Of a stretch of 64,000 nt of DNA, positions 47,588-60,100 are shown one piece after another. The notes beneath the pieces are model-generated. The model searched no databases. It was given only the letters and a program-made list of their open reading frames with translations, and was not told the DNA's origin. Every line of letters begins with the position of its first letter. Position 1 is the stretch's first letter. Made by a program: the position numbers and the translations under genes. Origin of the DNA: Chaetorhynchus papuensis (taxonomy: Eukaryota; Chordata; Aves; Passeriformes; Rhipiduridae); NCBI GenBank assembly GCA_013396525.1, contig VWYX01000380.1:246788-310787 (forward strand), read 5' to 3'.

Positions 47588-50500
47588 GTAAAGGATGAAG
47601 AAGAGGACCCAGTTCCAGAGCCTCAAGAGTTAATTGTTGTATGTCAGAGCAGCTTGATGTTAAATGAGTCTGCTAAATTCATGACAGTTGAAGGAAGAAG
47701 CTGGGCAGGTGCTTTTGGCTAAGCTCACTGCTGTCCCAGGCGGGGGGACTGCAAGCCAGGCAGCTCAGGGAGGAGGAAACCAGCTCTGACATTTGTAAAG
47801 ACTGTTGATGGAAGGTTTCTTTCAAAGACTTTTCAGTCTCTCAGTCTGAGAGTTCTTTGCCCAGGGACTGCTGGAAATGTGGCTCTTCTTTCCAAGCAAA
47901 TGTGGCAGACTCTCTGAGTTGATGAGGTGCTGTTGAGCCACAAATACTGAATTGCCAATTGAATGATGTTGGGTTTGTTTTTGTTGTGTTTTTCCTGTCT
48001 TTATGGACAGTGGTGCAGGGAGGTTGTTGGGAATGGGAGAACCGTATTTTAGTCCCAGCTCTTCCAGTTTCTTAGTGTGTGATCCTCAGGGTGTCACTTG
48101 CAGTGATGCAGCTTTTGCTCGCTGTAAAAAACTGCGTGTCCTTATTCTTACTGAAAAGGAGCAGTGTCATCAGTGGGTGAAGCAGATTAACAAAAACTAA
48201 GACTGGAGCGAGGTTTTGCTAGTAATTATCTGCCAGGAAAGGTTCATAGGAGCTATTACTTTGCTTCCCTGGTTGGACTCTTTTTGAATGACTTTGCAGC
48301 TATACATGATATTTGCCACATTTTCAGTTTGGCTGATCTATTCTCCACTGATATCCCAGCTATCCTTCACCCCTCTCCTGTTCCTTATCCCTGTGGACTG
48401 CACGTGTCTCATTCTGACCTCAGATACTTCAAGCTAATCCAGAGTAATCTTTCTGTGTCAGTATGAAGGACTGTGTTGGTCAGCAACAGGATTTAAACTA
48501 AAGTACTTTTGGCCCATGCTGTTGCCGGCCTGACCACTCTGGGCCTTACTGAAAACCAAACAATTTGTGCTTTATAAACCCAGTGAATGGGCTGTACTCA
48601 TACCTCATCCTCTGCTGTACAACCAAATCCTGGCTTGGGTACAAAACCCAGTTTCTCCCTCAGTTTGGTGCAACTTGCTGAGAGCACCCTGTTACATTTT
48701 TGCCCCAAACTGCTGCATGGTCAGTGCTGGGCTGAGTTCCCAGGCTCCCAAACTATGTCTCTGCTGATCTGTAAATGAGAAGGAGATAACAAGCTGAAAA
48801 TACCAGAATGTCATGGCTTTATCAGTCCCTAGCAAGACATTCAAGACCCATGTCAGTCCCTCCTGCTGCTCAGCACATGGCTTTGCACTTTCCCTTTCTT
48901 TGGACGTGCCTTTTCTTTGCAGTAACTCTGTCTGGCCTGTTGTAAAGTTAGGATCACCATCATCCATTGGGAAGAGTGATGCAGAGGTTGCTTTTCCATT
49001 CTCTGATGCTTCTCCTGCTCTTCAGGTTTTGTCAAATATAGTTGGCAGTAGTCCAGCAGCTGGATTAGCAGTAATTAATGAGAAAATGGCCTGCAGCCCT
49101 TTTTCAGACGTGGCAAAGCGCATACCTTTCACTTTTTTCTTACATAGTTTTGAGCCCTTTTTTATCATGCTGGGAGAGAGCTGAGTAGCAGCAGATGCTG
49201 CTCTGGTCAATACTGGGGCTGAACAGAGGCTGCTGTGCTCCTTTCTTTGCAGATAATTAGTACCAGGGTGGTAGGTAGAGGCTGCTAGCTAGGACAGCAA
49301 AACTGTTTTCTCCCTTCCCTTGTAGCTGCAGCCACTGTGAGCAGTCAGTGGCAGCTGTAGGCACCTGGGGTGAGCTGCAGCAGAGCAGGAGCAATGCTGA
49401 TTTCTTAATTTTCTTGCATGCTTCAGGCTCCAGGGGAACAGCCCTTGCAACTTCCTTTGTGACCTGGAGCTGAAGTCCCAGGTGTGGTGAAGGCACGCAT
49501 TACTGCGTCAAGCCTCACAGTGTGGTGAGGTCACCCAGCAGCCTTGATACCTACAAGTAAGTGCAAGCGACCCATGTCCAGACCAGTTGCCTATCCACTG
49601 GTCTCAGATGCCTTTCTGATATTTGATGAAATTGAATTACACAGAGTTGTCAGAGGATTTATTTACTTACTCCAGGAAAGGGAAGAGTGAAGGATGCCAG
49701 AAAGGATGGAGAATAGGGAAGGAAAGAGGGAAGAAGAAACAAAGATGAGAGAGGTAGCTATGCAGTTAGCATTCCTGAGCCATCTGGACCTGTTGGCATG
49801 GCCCCATCTGGACGGGCTCACGTGTTCATCCACAGCATGATGTAATCTTCATTGTCCAGCATTTGATTTTTCTCCTTGTGCTGGATGGCCTCATATCAAG
49901 TGCATGTCTGGAGCGGGCATTTTGATTTCCTGTTGCTATTTGTGGACTTTTCCTGGCCGATCCTCAAGAGCAGCTCAGGCGGTTTGCATTCCTCAGGCAG
50001 AAGCAGCAATGCCACCCTGCCGGCGGGAGCGGAGGCCAGCTGCAGCCAGCCTGCCAGCCCGGGAGAGGCAGCCCCACATGGGGAGCCAGCTGTGGTTTGC
50101 ACTGTGCTGCAGCTGGAGAGAGAGTGACACCTCTGCCTGGTGCTCGGACCGTGGCAGCTGAGCTCTGGAGTCGGCTCAGCCTTCAACACCAGCACAGAGA
50201 GGGTTGGTGGGACTGCTGCTCCCAGATGCTCGTGGGCTTCCCTGCCCTGCTGGATCTTGCAGCAGAATAGGAGGAAGGAGTGTTTTACTTGACCCAAAAC
50301 CTATCCCTTCCTTTGGTAGATGTGAGTAAAAAGCAACTGATGATCTCAGTTCCTCTTCTTTACAAATGCCAGCACCAGAGAACACCAGGCCTCTCAGCTG
50401 CCCTGTGAAGCAGGTGGGCTTCCCAGCACATAGGAAGAGAGGCTGGGAAGGACCTGGTCTGACATTGCCAAGGCCCACTCTTGATAGTGGAAGGCCTGTC

Positions 50501-52268
50501 ATCCCCTTCCCTCCATCACTCAGTGCCATTTGCAGGAGGCAGTGCAGTCTAGTCGGAAGGATTCACTCAGGTTCCCACCATGTCCTGTGGGAGACAGCCG
50601 TGCCTCACCAAGATGAGCCATCTCATTTTTTCTTGCAAAAATGAAGAAATGAAGAAGATTTGTGTGTCTGCCTCCATAAGAGCACACTGTTTGATGGTCT
50701 TTAAGTCACAGGAGCCGCATAGGAGCCAAACAGCCTTCTTCACTACATAAACTGAATGTGTAGAGAGGCAAACAATTGAGCCACAGGTCCCCTCCTGCTT
50801 TTAGAATCAGAGCAATTCCCATCCTCCTGCATGGCTGGGAAAGTCTGAGATGCTCAGAGGATGAAGATGGGATTTCTCTACCATGTACCACTGCGGCAAG
50901 CAAACCTCAAACCCAACAATAGGAGGCCTGCTTCAGATTATGCCATTCTCCACTCTGACTCAAGATGTGGGTAGCCGTGTGATGATACATTAGGCAACAG
51001 TTTGACCTGAGCATCCAAGTACTCCCTCCCTCACAATGCCTCATCCTGCCCACATGCCTGCCTCCCTTAGCTTTGTTTCCTCCAGGGGCTTGGGAATGGG
51101 GAAATTGAGTGCAGTGACCCCCAGGGAGCAAAATTATTTTCAGCGGAGAATCCTACTGCCTGGTTCAGAAGTCGTCCTGTTTGCACACAAAGGGAGTGGG
51201 GCTTTGCTTTCATAATAACCCAGGGACAGCCTGTCCACCAGGGATGGACTCCCTGGAACCACAGAGCTGAGCTTTTCCACCCAGCTCAGCTCTGTTGAGT
51301 GAGAGAGTAGCTCTGGAAAACGATGGCCTCTTTTAAAACCAATTGGCAAAACTCTTGCATCTCTCCTGGGAATGGGCCAGGGATTCTGAGTCACTGCTTG
51401 AGTGGGTTTTGGCCAAGGGAGTCGTACCCAAGATATTAAGTGAGAGAGGAGAGATCCACCCAGGAGTGCCAGCAGAAAGAGAAATAGTCATGACCATAAT
51501 TAATAATAATATAATGATGAAAAGATTCAGAAATGCACTGCCCACTCCAAAAATAAAGTTTGAGGACAACTCAAATGTTGTAAAGAAAAGAGAGGAAAGA
51601 GCCGAGAAAGACCGCCAAAGCCTGCATGTCAGCTGCAATGCAAGGAGTCCCATCCAGCTGGCCTGGGTTCAAAGAGCTCCTATTGTCCAACAGCATTTCC
51701 AAGACACCATTCAAAACTTTCAGAAAATGAACCCAAGATGCAGGGTGAGATTTATCACACAATAAAGGCAAGCCAGATGTGTGCACCCTTTCGGAGAGAG
51801 ACAGGAGGAAGGCAAAGGAGGAGCGAAGCAGGGGAGTATCAAGCAGCAGAGGCATGAGGGAAGGTTGGCATGAGAAGGCCTGGTGCTGTGAGGATCCAGG
51901 CAGGAGCAGGGGACTGCATCTGTGCTGGGACACATACTGGGCACTTGTGAAGGGTTTCTTGTATATTGAGAACACCATACTTGGGAAAATTCACTTAGCA
52001 TCAAGGTTAAGGGACAAAAAGGGAAGATCTTGCTGATGCTTTTTTTGTAGTTGTTGCACATAAAACCATGATGGATACTAAAAGGTTGCTTCTTGTCCTG
52101 AATTCTGTGTCTGCAAAATAAGGCAAAGAAAGGATGTCCAGAAGCCAAACCACTGTAGATTTTACCTTGATATTCTAAGGCTCACACAGTCTTCATTATC
52201 CCTTTGCAGCACTGGCCACCATGGCTGGGCTGTAACTTCTTTTGCCACAGGAATCACTTCCACCTGTG

Positions 52269-52305
52269 ATTTGATTATGTTAAAATCTATTTAACATAAT
52301 CAAAT
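52269..52305. repeat. Perfect inverted repeat, 16-bp arms, 5-nt loop
   Basis: ATTTGATTATGTTAAA at 52269-52284, loop ATCTA, and the exact reverse complement TTTAACATAATCAAAT at 52290-52305. It can form a hairpin or cruciform. It lies in A+T-rich DNA and no miRNA-like flanks were established. Confidence 0.97.
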
Positions 52306-52631
52306 AATAATAAAAGCAATTAATTACACAGAAAGATAATTTAATCTTTGAATATGCTGCTAACATGGAGTTACATGACTACAACCTGCCATCATTAGGT
52401 AACTCCTCAAGTTCTCCCTGCCTGCAGAACAACACAGCAGGGTGGCCATGCCATACCACACTCCACAAATTAAAAGGTGACTTGGATTTGTTCTCAGAAA
52501 AATCTCTCGTAGTGAGGACTTGTTCACCCAAGAGCAAAAAGCCTGAGAAAACATTTTGGAGGCTTATAGCTAGAAAATCCCTCTTTGCAATGACTCATTT
52601 GTTTGGTGACTGTATTTCTCTTCTACAACAG

Positions 52632-52688
52632 TTGGTTGTTTTTTTGGTTTGGTTTTTTGTTTTTTTGGTTTTTTTGGTTTTATTTTTT
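52632..52688 (+). repeat. T/GGTTT-rich low-complexity repeat
   Basis: T-runs separated by GG (TTTTTTTGGTTTGGTTTTTT and similar). On + it translates to Phe/Trp/Leu-rich nonsense. Confidence 0.9.
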
Positions 52689-54204
52689 GAAAGGGCTGGA
52701 CTTATCTGGAGCCTTTAAACTGAGCTCAGTTGCAGATGACGAATTTGAACCAGGAGGCACTCAGCTCTGTAAGGAACCATATTCAATTACCAGAGTGGTT
52801 CCTCTAAGCCCTAAAACCCATGAGGCCATCCATCATCTCCCTTGTCCAGGGATGTCCAGAAAATGCATTCCCAAATCCACCAGCTTCTGCAGAGACCACT
52901 CCAACGCTGAGGTGCAGATGTCTGCTTGATCTCAGACACAGGAGCTTTCACAGCAGGAGTTCAGGGCATAATAGGTTTCCTGGCTTCAAAGGAATATGGG
53001 ATCTTTGCTTCTCAGAAGCTTTTGATATTACTTGGTACATGATACCATGCATCTCCACATTTCAACTTCTTTTTACCAGTTACAGGGTCCCTGGCTGCTG
53101 GGTCTTGTTGTGGAGAAGTCCAGCTTAAAGAAGGGATAGCTGGAGAGCCAGGTTTTGGAAAAGGGTTTTCATAGGTTTCCTTTTCTCCTTCAGCTGTGAT
53201 TTTCATCCCATGGTTGAAGTGACTGCCTGATCTCTGACCAGTCAGATATCCATTCTTATCTTTGGAAATACAGGGCTTTCACCCCTGGTTCACCAGCATC
53301 ACATCTTCATTCTACCCCAGGATGGTGTTAATCCAGGCTACCCCAGTAGTGACGAGCGGTCTGAGAGGTGTTACTGCTCTTTGCGGCCTAGGAAGGATTT
53401 CCCCATTCTCCAGAGACTCTGGTTTTTGCAGCTCCACTGCTGAGGTGAAAATGATACCCTCAACATTGGAGCTGAAGTTTAATTTCCTATCTGCTGCTTA
53501 GGGCACAGATTTTCCACTGAGATATTGGCAAAAGGTCAGAAATCTGCATTCCAAGTTGAATTGCTTTGAAAACTGTCCTGGTGCAGGACCCTGTTCAGTC
53601 TGCTGCTTGCAAAACCCAACTCTTGCCCAGCCTGGTCACTGAAGAGAGTCCCAGCTCTTGCTCTCAAGCTTTTGCACGAAAATCCCTCACATCCTTGAGT
53701 CACAAATCAGCTGGCCCAGACTTAGTTGCTCTGTTAAGTGCCCTTTACAAAGGCCCAAGGAATGAAAGCCACCAGTAATGTTTGGTATTAGCTACATGCC
53801 TCAGCTTTTGGACTTGAACAGAGTACAGCTCTTCCTCTTTCAAGGCCTGCTTTTCTTTATGAGTCTCCAGGGACCTGCCAGGGGACAAAATGTGAATTAT
53901 CTCTGATTTTGCTCTCTGAGCACTAAAGAGAAACAGTTTCAATGAGACAAATGAAGATGATTGTAAAGATAATCCAGACCTTTCCTCCTTTTCTGGTTAT
54001 CTCCCAAAGCAGATTTCCTCTATCTCCCAGTGTGCCTTTCTTATTTCTTTCTTGCAAGATGCAGGAAAAAAGGCCCATAATGGCATGAGGCTGACAAGCT
54101 GTGTAAGAGCAGAGATCTGCCAACTCTGGCAGCTTCAACTCCATACTTGGCAGGGCCAGAAGCTTCCAAAAAGATGGAAGAAATGGTGGAGTGGCATTTA
54201 TTCC

Positions 54205-54346
54205 AATTTATTTTGGTTCTTGAATAAACGTTCCCATCCCACTGAACGGTGACTGGCTTGAGCAGTTGCACCTCTCTAATTTATTTTGGTTCTTGAATAA
54301 ACGTTCCCATCCCACTGAGTGGTGACCGGCTTGAGCAGTTGCACCT
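54205..54346 (+). repeat. 73-bp tandem duplication
   Basis: Two copies with a 73-bp period (54205-54277, 54278-54346). Each starts AATTTATTTTGGTTCTTGAA, contains an AATAAA polyadenylation hexamer and ends GCTTGAGCAGTTGCACCT. They differ at a few bases (GAACGGTGACTGG versus GAGTGGTGACCGG). The origin is unknown; it could be a fragment of an unrecognised repeat. Confidence 0.95.
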
Positions 54347-56269
54347 TTAATTGTATTGAGTGTTCATGCTGCATTTCATGTCTTTTGGTGACACTGTTAC
54401 ATGGTTTCACATCAGCATGGCAGTATAGTTCACAGAGAGTCACAGAGAATAAAACAGTATTTTCTTTAATTTGCCCTGCCTGCTGTCACACCGTGCATCC
54501 CTCACCATTAAGCAGAATTTTTCTCTGAACTGCCCAGGCAGACATGCCACACACAATTAAATCCATGTAGGCTTTTCCATGGTAGAGTCACCTCTAGATT
54601 TGCAGGGATGGGCTAGGGATGCATGCCTTGGTTGTACAGATATGGCTATGGACACCCAGTTGTGTTCTGGCTGCTGTGCCTCTGTGGGGATTGAGGAGGG
54701 GTGGATGGGCTCTGCAAAGGGCACGCCTGGGTGGAGGCGGATCAGGTTAACACAGCAGACAGGGCCTTCCCAAAAATGATGGATTATATTTTCACACATA
54801 AGGACATAAAGTTCACATGACCTCCCACCCCCAGATGCTACAGCAGCTGAAAGCCCCATCATGGTGTGGAGTTAGGGTGTCACTGGGAGCCTGCTCAAAT
54901 GCAGCTGAGGCTGCCGTGTTCACACAAACAGGCAAAGCACCAGTTCAGCCAAGACAGCAGAGATCTGGGGACAGAGATGACAACACAGCTTCTCTCTCTA
55001 AGGGCTACTGCTCGTGTGAAGTCTCTGCCTGGAGACTGACCTTGGCTTGGGAAGGAGCAAAGAAGAGGAAGAGACCCCTGCCAGCTTGCCCAGGGATACC
55101 TGCATTCCCATGGAGAACAGCTCCTACGCATCTCTGTTTGAACACAGCCCAGCTGCCACCACAATGGCTTAGAAATAAGGGCGGCTTTGTTTTGTAGCAA
55201 GCAGGTGTCTTCAGTTCTCCAAGCTCAAAAAAAGCCTAGAAGGACACGCTTTTTATTTACCTGACACAGGCTCCTAGAAATTTACCCCAAATCTTTTGCC
55301 AAATCAGGGTTAAGAGCAGCCGATCCAAATGTTTCATCCTGAGAGAGTTGTGTCCAGTTCTGCGTATGGTTTAAGTCCTGCTCTGATTTTTTTTATCAGA
55401 GTCAGCTGCAAGGCAGTTGTAAGCCAAAGGAAATTTGGGACATTCATTGCATATGTAGTATACACACAGCAAAAGCATGCTGAAAAGCAGAGGCATTCCT
55501 TTTTATCCTCCAGAGTGCCACTGCTTGGAGGAGAGGTGCTTCTATGTCTGCAGATTGAGATAGTCTCATGCCGTAGGCAAACCATGTACTGTAGCTGCTT
55601 TCCACCCCAGGCCAGTGCAGCCCATTTTGCCCAAGAGGAGGCTGCTATCTCCCCCTCCTCCCTAGCACATGCATATCTGCTCTGAACGTGGCACCCACAG
55701 CTGGTGGGAGGGCATACAAATGGCCACACCGCTGTGGCCACGCTGCAATGCCACTTGTCTTGCTAATCACCTCAGCCTGGGTTCTGTGCTGTTTCACAGC
55801 CGTTCCCCTTGCAGGGCACTTCCAATTTCTCCCACATCACCACTGCCCGTGGTGCTGTGTAGTGGCTGCTAATCCCATTTATGCTGAACACACTAGTGCC
55901 AGGTGTGGAGACACCAGTGTCCATGACTTTAGCAGCACTCAAGTCCTCCGATGGGGCCGCTGGGAAACCCAGTCACAGGCTACCAGATTTCAACTTTCCG
56001 CATAGCTTTTACTCCCTTCTGTTTATTCTTTCAGGGGCAGAAGCATTTAACTTAGACTTAACTCACCCTCTCCCCCTGCGCCTGGTGCCTCCCAAGATTC
56101 TCCCCAGAGAGCTGCAGGCTTGTGAACTCTGAGCTGGATATTACACGGCTGCAATCTGGGCCACGGAATTTCCATGCGGTCTGTGTTGTGCACATGCTTT
56201 TTACCAACATAACCCACTCCGTCAGCTGATGGCTTTGTCCCCCCTGCCGGGGTTGTAGGGCAGGATGGG

Positions 56270-56720
56270 GGGGAACCACGAAGCCTTGCTGCCTGCCAGG
56301 GAGGTTGCGGCGAGCCGCGGGAGCCGCGTGTGCCGAGGGGCTGTGGCGCTGTCCCCGGGCCGCTCCCCTTCACGGCATCCCGGCCTGAGCAGCACCGGCC
56401 CGCGCCGCTCCGTCCTAACCCTGCACTCCTCCCGCGCGCCGCGCCGCGCCGCGCCGCTGGCAGCCGCCTCCCATTGGCCGCCTCCCGGCGGCGCGGGCCA
56501 ATGGGCGGCCGCGGCTGCCGGCCGTTGGCAGCGCGCCGCGGCGACCGTTAAACCGCCGCCGCCATCCCCGCGCGGCCCGGGCAGCCCGCGCGCAGCCTGA
56601 GGGGCTGCGGCTCCTCGGCCGCCGCTCCCCCGCCGCCCGCAACCGGCCTGGGCCCCGCGCCCGCCATCGCCCTCCCCCGGCTGTGCCTTGAGCCGCCGAC
56701 GGTCCCTCCTAGGTCCTGTG
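56270..56720. promoter_or_regulatory. Intronic CpG island with inverted CCAAT pair
   Basis: A 450-bp CpG-dense island inside CREB3L1 intron 1, 6.6 kb before exon 2. Seen: CCCATTGGCC at 56470-56479 and its exact reverse complement GGCCAATGGG at 56496-56505, that is, two inverted NF-Y (CCAAT) boxes. E2F-like GC motifs and GACCGTTAAAC (56544 onward) follow. This is a typical architecture for a TATA-less promoter. No open frame in it resembles a known protein. It may be an alternative CREB3L1 promoter, the promoter of a noncoding RNA, or a methylated relic. Confidence 0.6.
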
Positions 56721-56814
56721 GCGCCTAGCGCTGGAAATTGTAAATCCAGGCCCTTGGCACGGATGCGCGGTGGAAGGAGGTTTCCACAGCGAGTTGTGCC
56801 TGAGCCTTGCAGGG

Positions 56815-57170
56815 ACAAGAGTAGGCTCAGGGGAGAGCTTATCACTCTCTACAAGTACCTGAAAGGAGGTTGTAGCCAGGTGGGGGTCGGCCTCTTCTCC
56901 GAGGCAACTGGAGACGGGATGAGAGGATATAGTCTTAAACTGCAGGTTTAGGTTCAACACTAGCAAGAATTTATTCAGAAAAAGGGTGATTAGACATTGG
57001 AATTGACTGCCCAGAGAGGTGGTGGGAGTCACCATCCCTGGAGGTGTTTAAGGAAAGACCGTCTGTGGCATTTAGTGCCATGTTCCAGCTGACTTGGTGT
57101 TCAGTCATAGCTTAGACTCAATGATCTCAGAGGTCTTTTCCCACCTAAATGATTCTGTAATTCTACAATT
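56815..57170 (+). mobile_element. CR1 LINE fragment next to the intronic CpG island
   Basis: Plus-strand CR1 3' piece: CAGGGGAGAGCTTATCACTC, CTACAAGTACCTGAAAGG, GGTGATTAGACATTGG, CAGAGAGGTGGTGGGAGTCACC and the 3' end ATGATTCTGTAATTCTACAA, a degenerate form of the bird CR1 terminal repeat. It abuts the 3' edge of the CpG island at 56270-56720. Confidence 0.9.
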
Positions 57171-60100
57171 TTACAGACAGTAGTAAATTTGGGCCTAGTT
57201 CCAGATCAGGTTCAGTCAAACCCTGCTACCCTGGGGTGTCTGGAGTGTTTGGTCCACCATACCCCCAAGGCTGTGATGCTGAAAGTAATCACAGGTGACT
57301 TGGGCATTGGTGCAGTGCCTGGGAAAGACAGGGGCGCTGCTGCTCAGGATGCTGTCCTGCTGCTGGAGGGGAATGACAGTGGTGTTCACAGGCAGTTTGG
57401 CCTTTGGTGCTTTGGCCATGCCATGCAGAGAAGCAGCAACAGCAAGGGGGTAGCAGGTCAGTGCCAAGCTGTCGAGGCACACCAGGGGCCTGGGCAGACC
57501 AGGCATGGAGCAGCAGAGACCTGTGATATGTGGGATACAAGGGCAATACCGGTTCAGGATGGAGGAGCACCAGAGGGGTGACAGCCAAGGGGTGGTTGGA
57601 TGATCACTTGTGCCCCTTGGGGTGCACATACACTGGCTGGCTGTGTGGAGAAGTGTGCACAGCATCTGTCCATCCTGCCTGAATCTTGTTAACGCTGTTG
57701 AGAACTTCATTTTCATAAAGTTTAAAATTCGCTGCATTTTAAAGAGAGGAGAAGGACTGTCTGGAGTGTATGGGCTCTTCTTTCCTGGAATGTAAAGAAA
57801 ACCTCGGCTGTGCAGCTGGAGTGCAGGGGGCTTCATTCCTTAGTGAAAGCAGAGAAGGGAAATGCAGATGTCACAGCTGGGACAGGAGATTTATCTTGGC
57901 AAGCAAAGAGGAAAAAATTTTCAAAAAGAAAAGAGAAAACTCAGAAGAATCCCCTCCCCATCTTCACTGCCTGCCAGCACGAGCAGAACCTCCAACCTGC
58001 AAAGGCCTTTCGTCTCCTGGGCCTGGGCTGCCGCCCAGCTGGATTAGCCCCTCACTGCTTTCTCTTTGGAGCGAGACCATTGTGGTGGGATGAGAGAGGC
58101 TGTGAGAACCAGGCTGATCCTGAAGGGAGACTGTGTCCAAACAACTCAGCTGGAGATGGGAAGGGGAAAGTCACAGTCAAAGAATGGAAGCATGAAAGGG
58201 AAAAGGAGGGACAGATGCAGCCAGGATGAGTACAGAGAACTGGATCCTGGGGGAGGAAGTCATCACCTCCTCAGCCATGCATGGTGCCACTGGGCTACAA
58301 GAGTGCTACCTTAAGGCATCCCACGTGCAACTGGGCAGGGGAGAAGGCTTAGTGCCTCTGTCTCTCCTTGGGGCCTCCAGAGTTCTTACACCAGCTCTGG
58401 GTGGGGGTATATGTAGAGCTTGCATTTGGATATCTGGATGCCTTACATTAGCTCCCAAGATAACTGTTGTACAACAGGAAAGGGTGTTTGAATGAGAAGT
58501 GCACGCACGCACATACAGTGTGCTATTTAGACAACCCTAAGCATGAGGTCAGGATGAAAACATGTGGCGAAAATATGTTTGGAAGAGTCAGTGCCTGTGT
58601 CGATCACCAGGAGTGGGAGGGAGCAGAAGCCAGGAGCTGACAGATTCTCACTCTCTCCCCATGGCTGAGGTGGCCTCAGCCTGAGCAAATTCTACTGTGG
58701 CACCAGCACAGGTTAAGGCTCTCTGTAGGGCCTAGAGATGCAATGGTTGTTGCCTCCCCATAGGTGTGCACACTGGATCATCATCTTTGGGTGCTGCCTC
58801 CCTGTCCTCCTAGAATTTGAGGGGGATGGACAGCCAGAAATCAGCCTTGGGTCAGGAAATCCAGCACATCCTTGCCATTGCGTTTCTGTCCCTTGGCTGC
58901 CCCCTCCCTGACCGCTCACTGGTAGTACAGCTTTGGAAACACATCTCGTGCTATTTCTTGGCTTTGGAGCATAGTTAGAAGGAGAAGGAAGGAGGGTGTG
59001 AAAGGGAGGGGAAGATAACAGGAGCGAATAATGCAAAATGAGACTGTGCTGTGAGCTTTGTATCCCATCTGGAAACTGTTTTCCCTCAGTACACGGCACA
59101 CCCACTCCCTCTAGGCCAGGATGGTAAGGGTCAAGTTTCCTAGTTGACTGGTCCCCCTTGCTAAAGCCAGGCCCATCTGCGTGAAAGCTACTTGAAATAT
59201 CTTAAAGGAGAATCTCAACAGAGTTGCAGAGTCCTTCATTGTCACAATAATCCTCTGAGGAGCAGGAGCTGGCTGATCTCAGCCTGGTTGGAAGGCACTC
59301 TCAAGGAGTTTTGGTCTTGAAGAGGCTGTGAGAGGATGGAGCTGCTGTGCTTGTATATCTCTGTCCATCCCACCTTTATTCACTTCCTAGTTCCGCGGAC
59401 TCTTTCTTGGACCTTCCCTGGTCTGCTGAGACCTTTGTTGCCACTGTGCTGGCAAAAGTCTCCCCAAAGCCCAGCACAGTCGTGTCATTTCGTGGCTGCA
59501 CATGAAGACCTTTAGCTGTGCTGGCCCCAGCCTGGGTGAGAAGGGAGGGCTAGTGACCACCCAGCACCTTTTTTGGCACGTTAAATTCCAGCAAGGATAA
59601 AGCTACTATCCATTTAGTCAGGTGATGAACCTGCTACTCTTTATTGCTCAGAAACTTGGAGCACTGACCCTGCCATGCACTGCTGTGATCTACACAGCCC
59701 TGAGTCACCATATCCTAGGACATGCAGTTCCCTGAAGCCTCTCTCACACATGCAAAGGAAGAGTATGGCTGAAGCTTTCTCTGAGTTTTGCCAGATAAGT
59801 GCAACTCCCAGAATTAGGCTGGGTGGGACAAAATTTGCATATTCTGGGTTAACAGGCTCAATCTAAACTAATTAGTAGTGGTTTTGATGGCATCTAGCCA
59901 AAATAAACTCCTGGTTGCTCCTCACTGTGTCCATCACAGTTGGATCTTGACAAGAGGACACTCTTTCTTCTTACCATGTGGTTGCATGCACAGCTGTCTT
60001 ATACTAATTAGAAATCTAAAATTAACAATACCTGTTGGCTTCGGGAAAGAACAGAGCCAACCCAAGAGACCCAGTAGTCTTCCTGGGGTGTGGTGACAGC

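Noticed and set aside
51343..51765. 140-codon plus frame, charged
   Set aside because: No recognised domain and no splice-like boundaries; probably chance.
56222..56845. 207-codon minus-strand open frame in the intronic CpG island
   Set aside because: Composition-driven frame, and it runs into the CR1 element; no recognisable domain.
57189..57836. Overlapping long frames on both strands (130 and 206 codons)
   Set aside because: Mutually overlapping, no motif, G+C-rich intronic DNA; no sign of which, if any, is coding.
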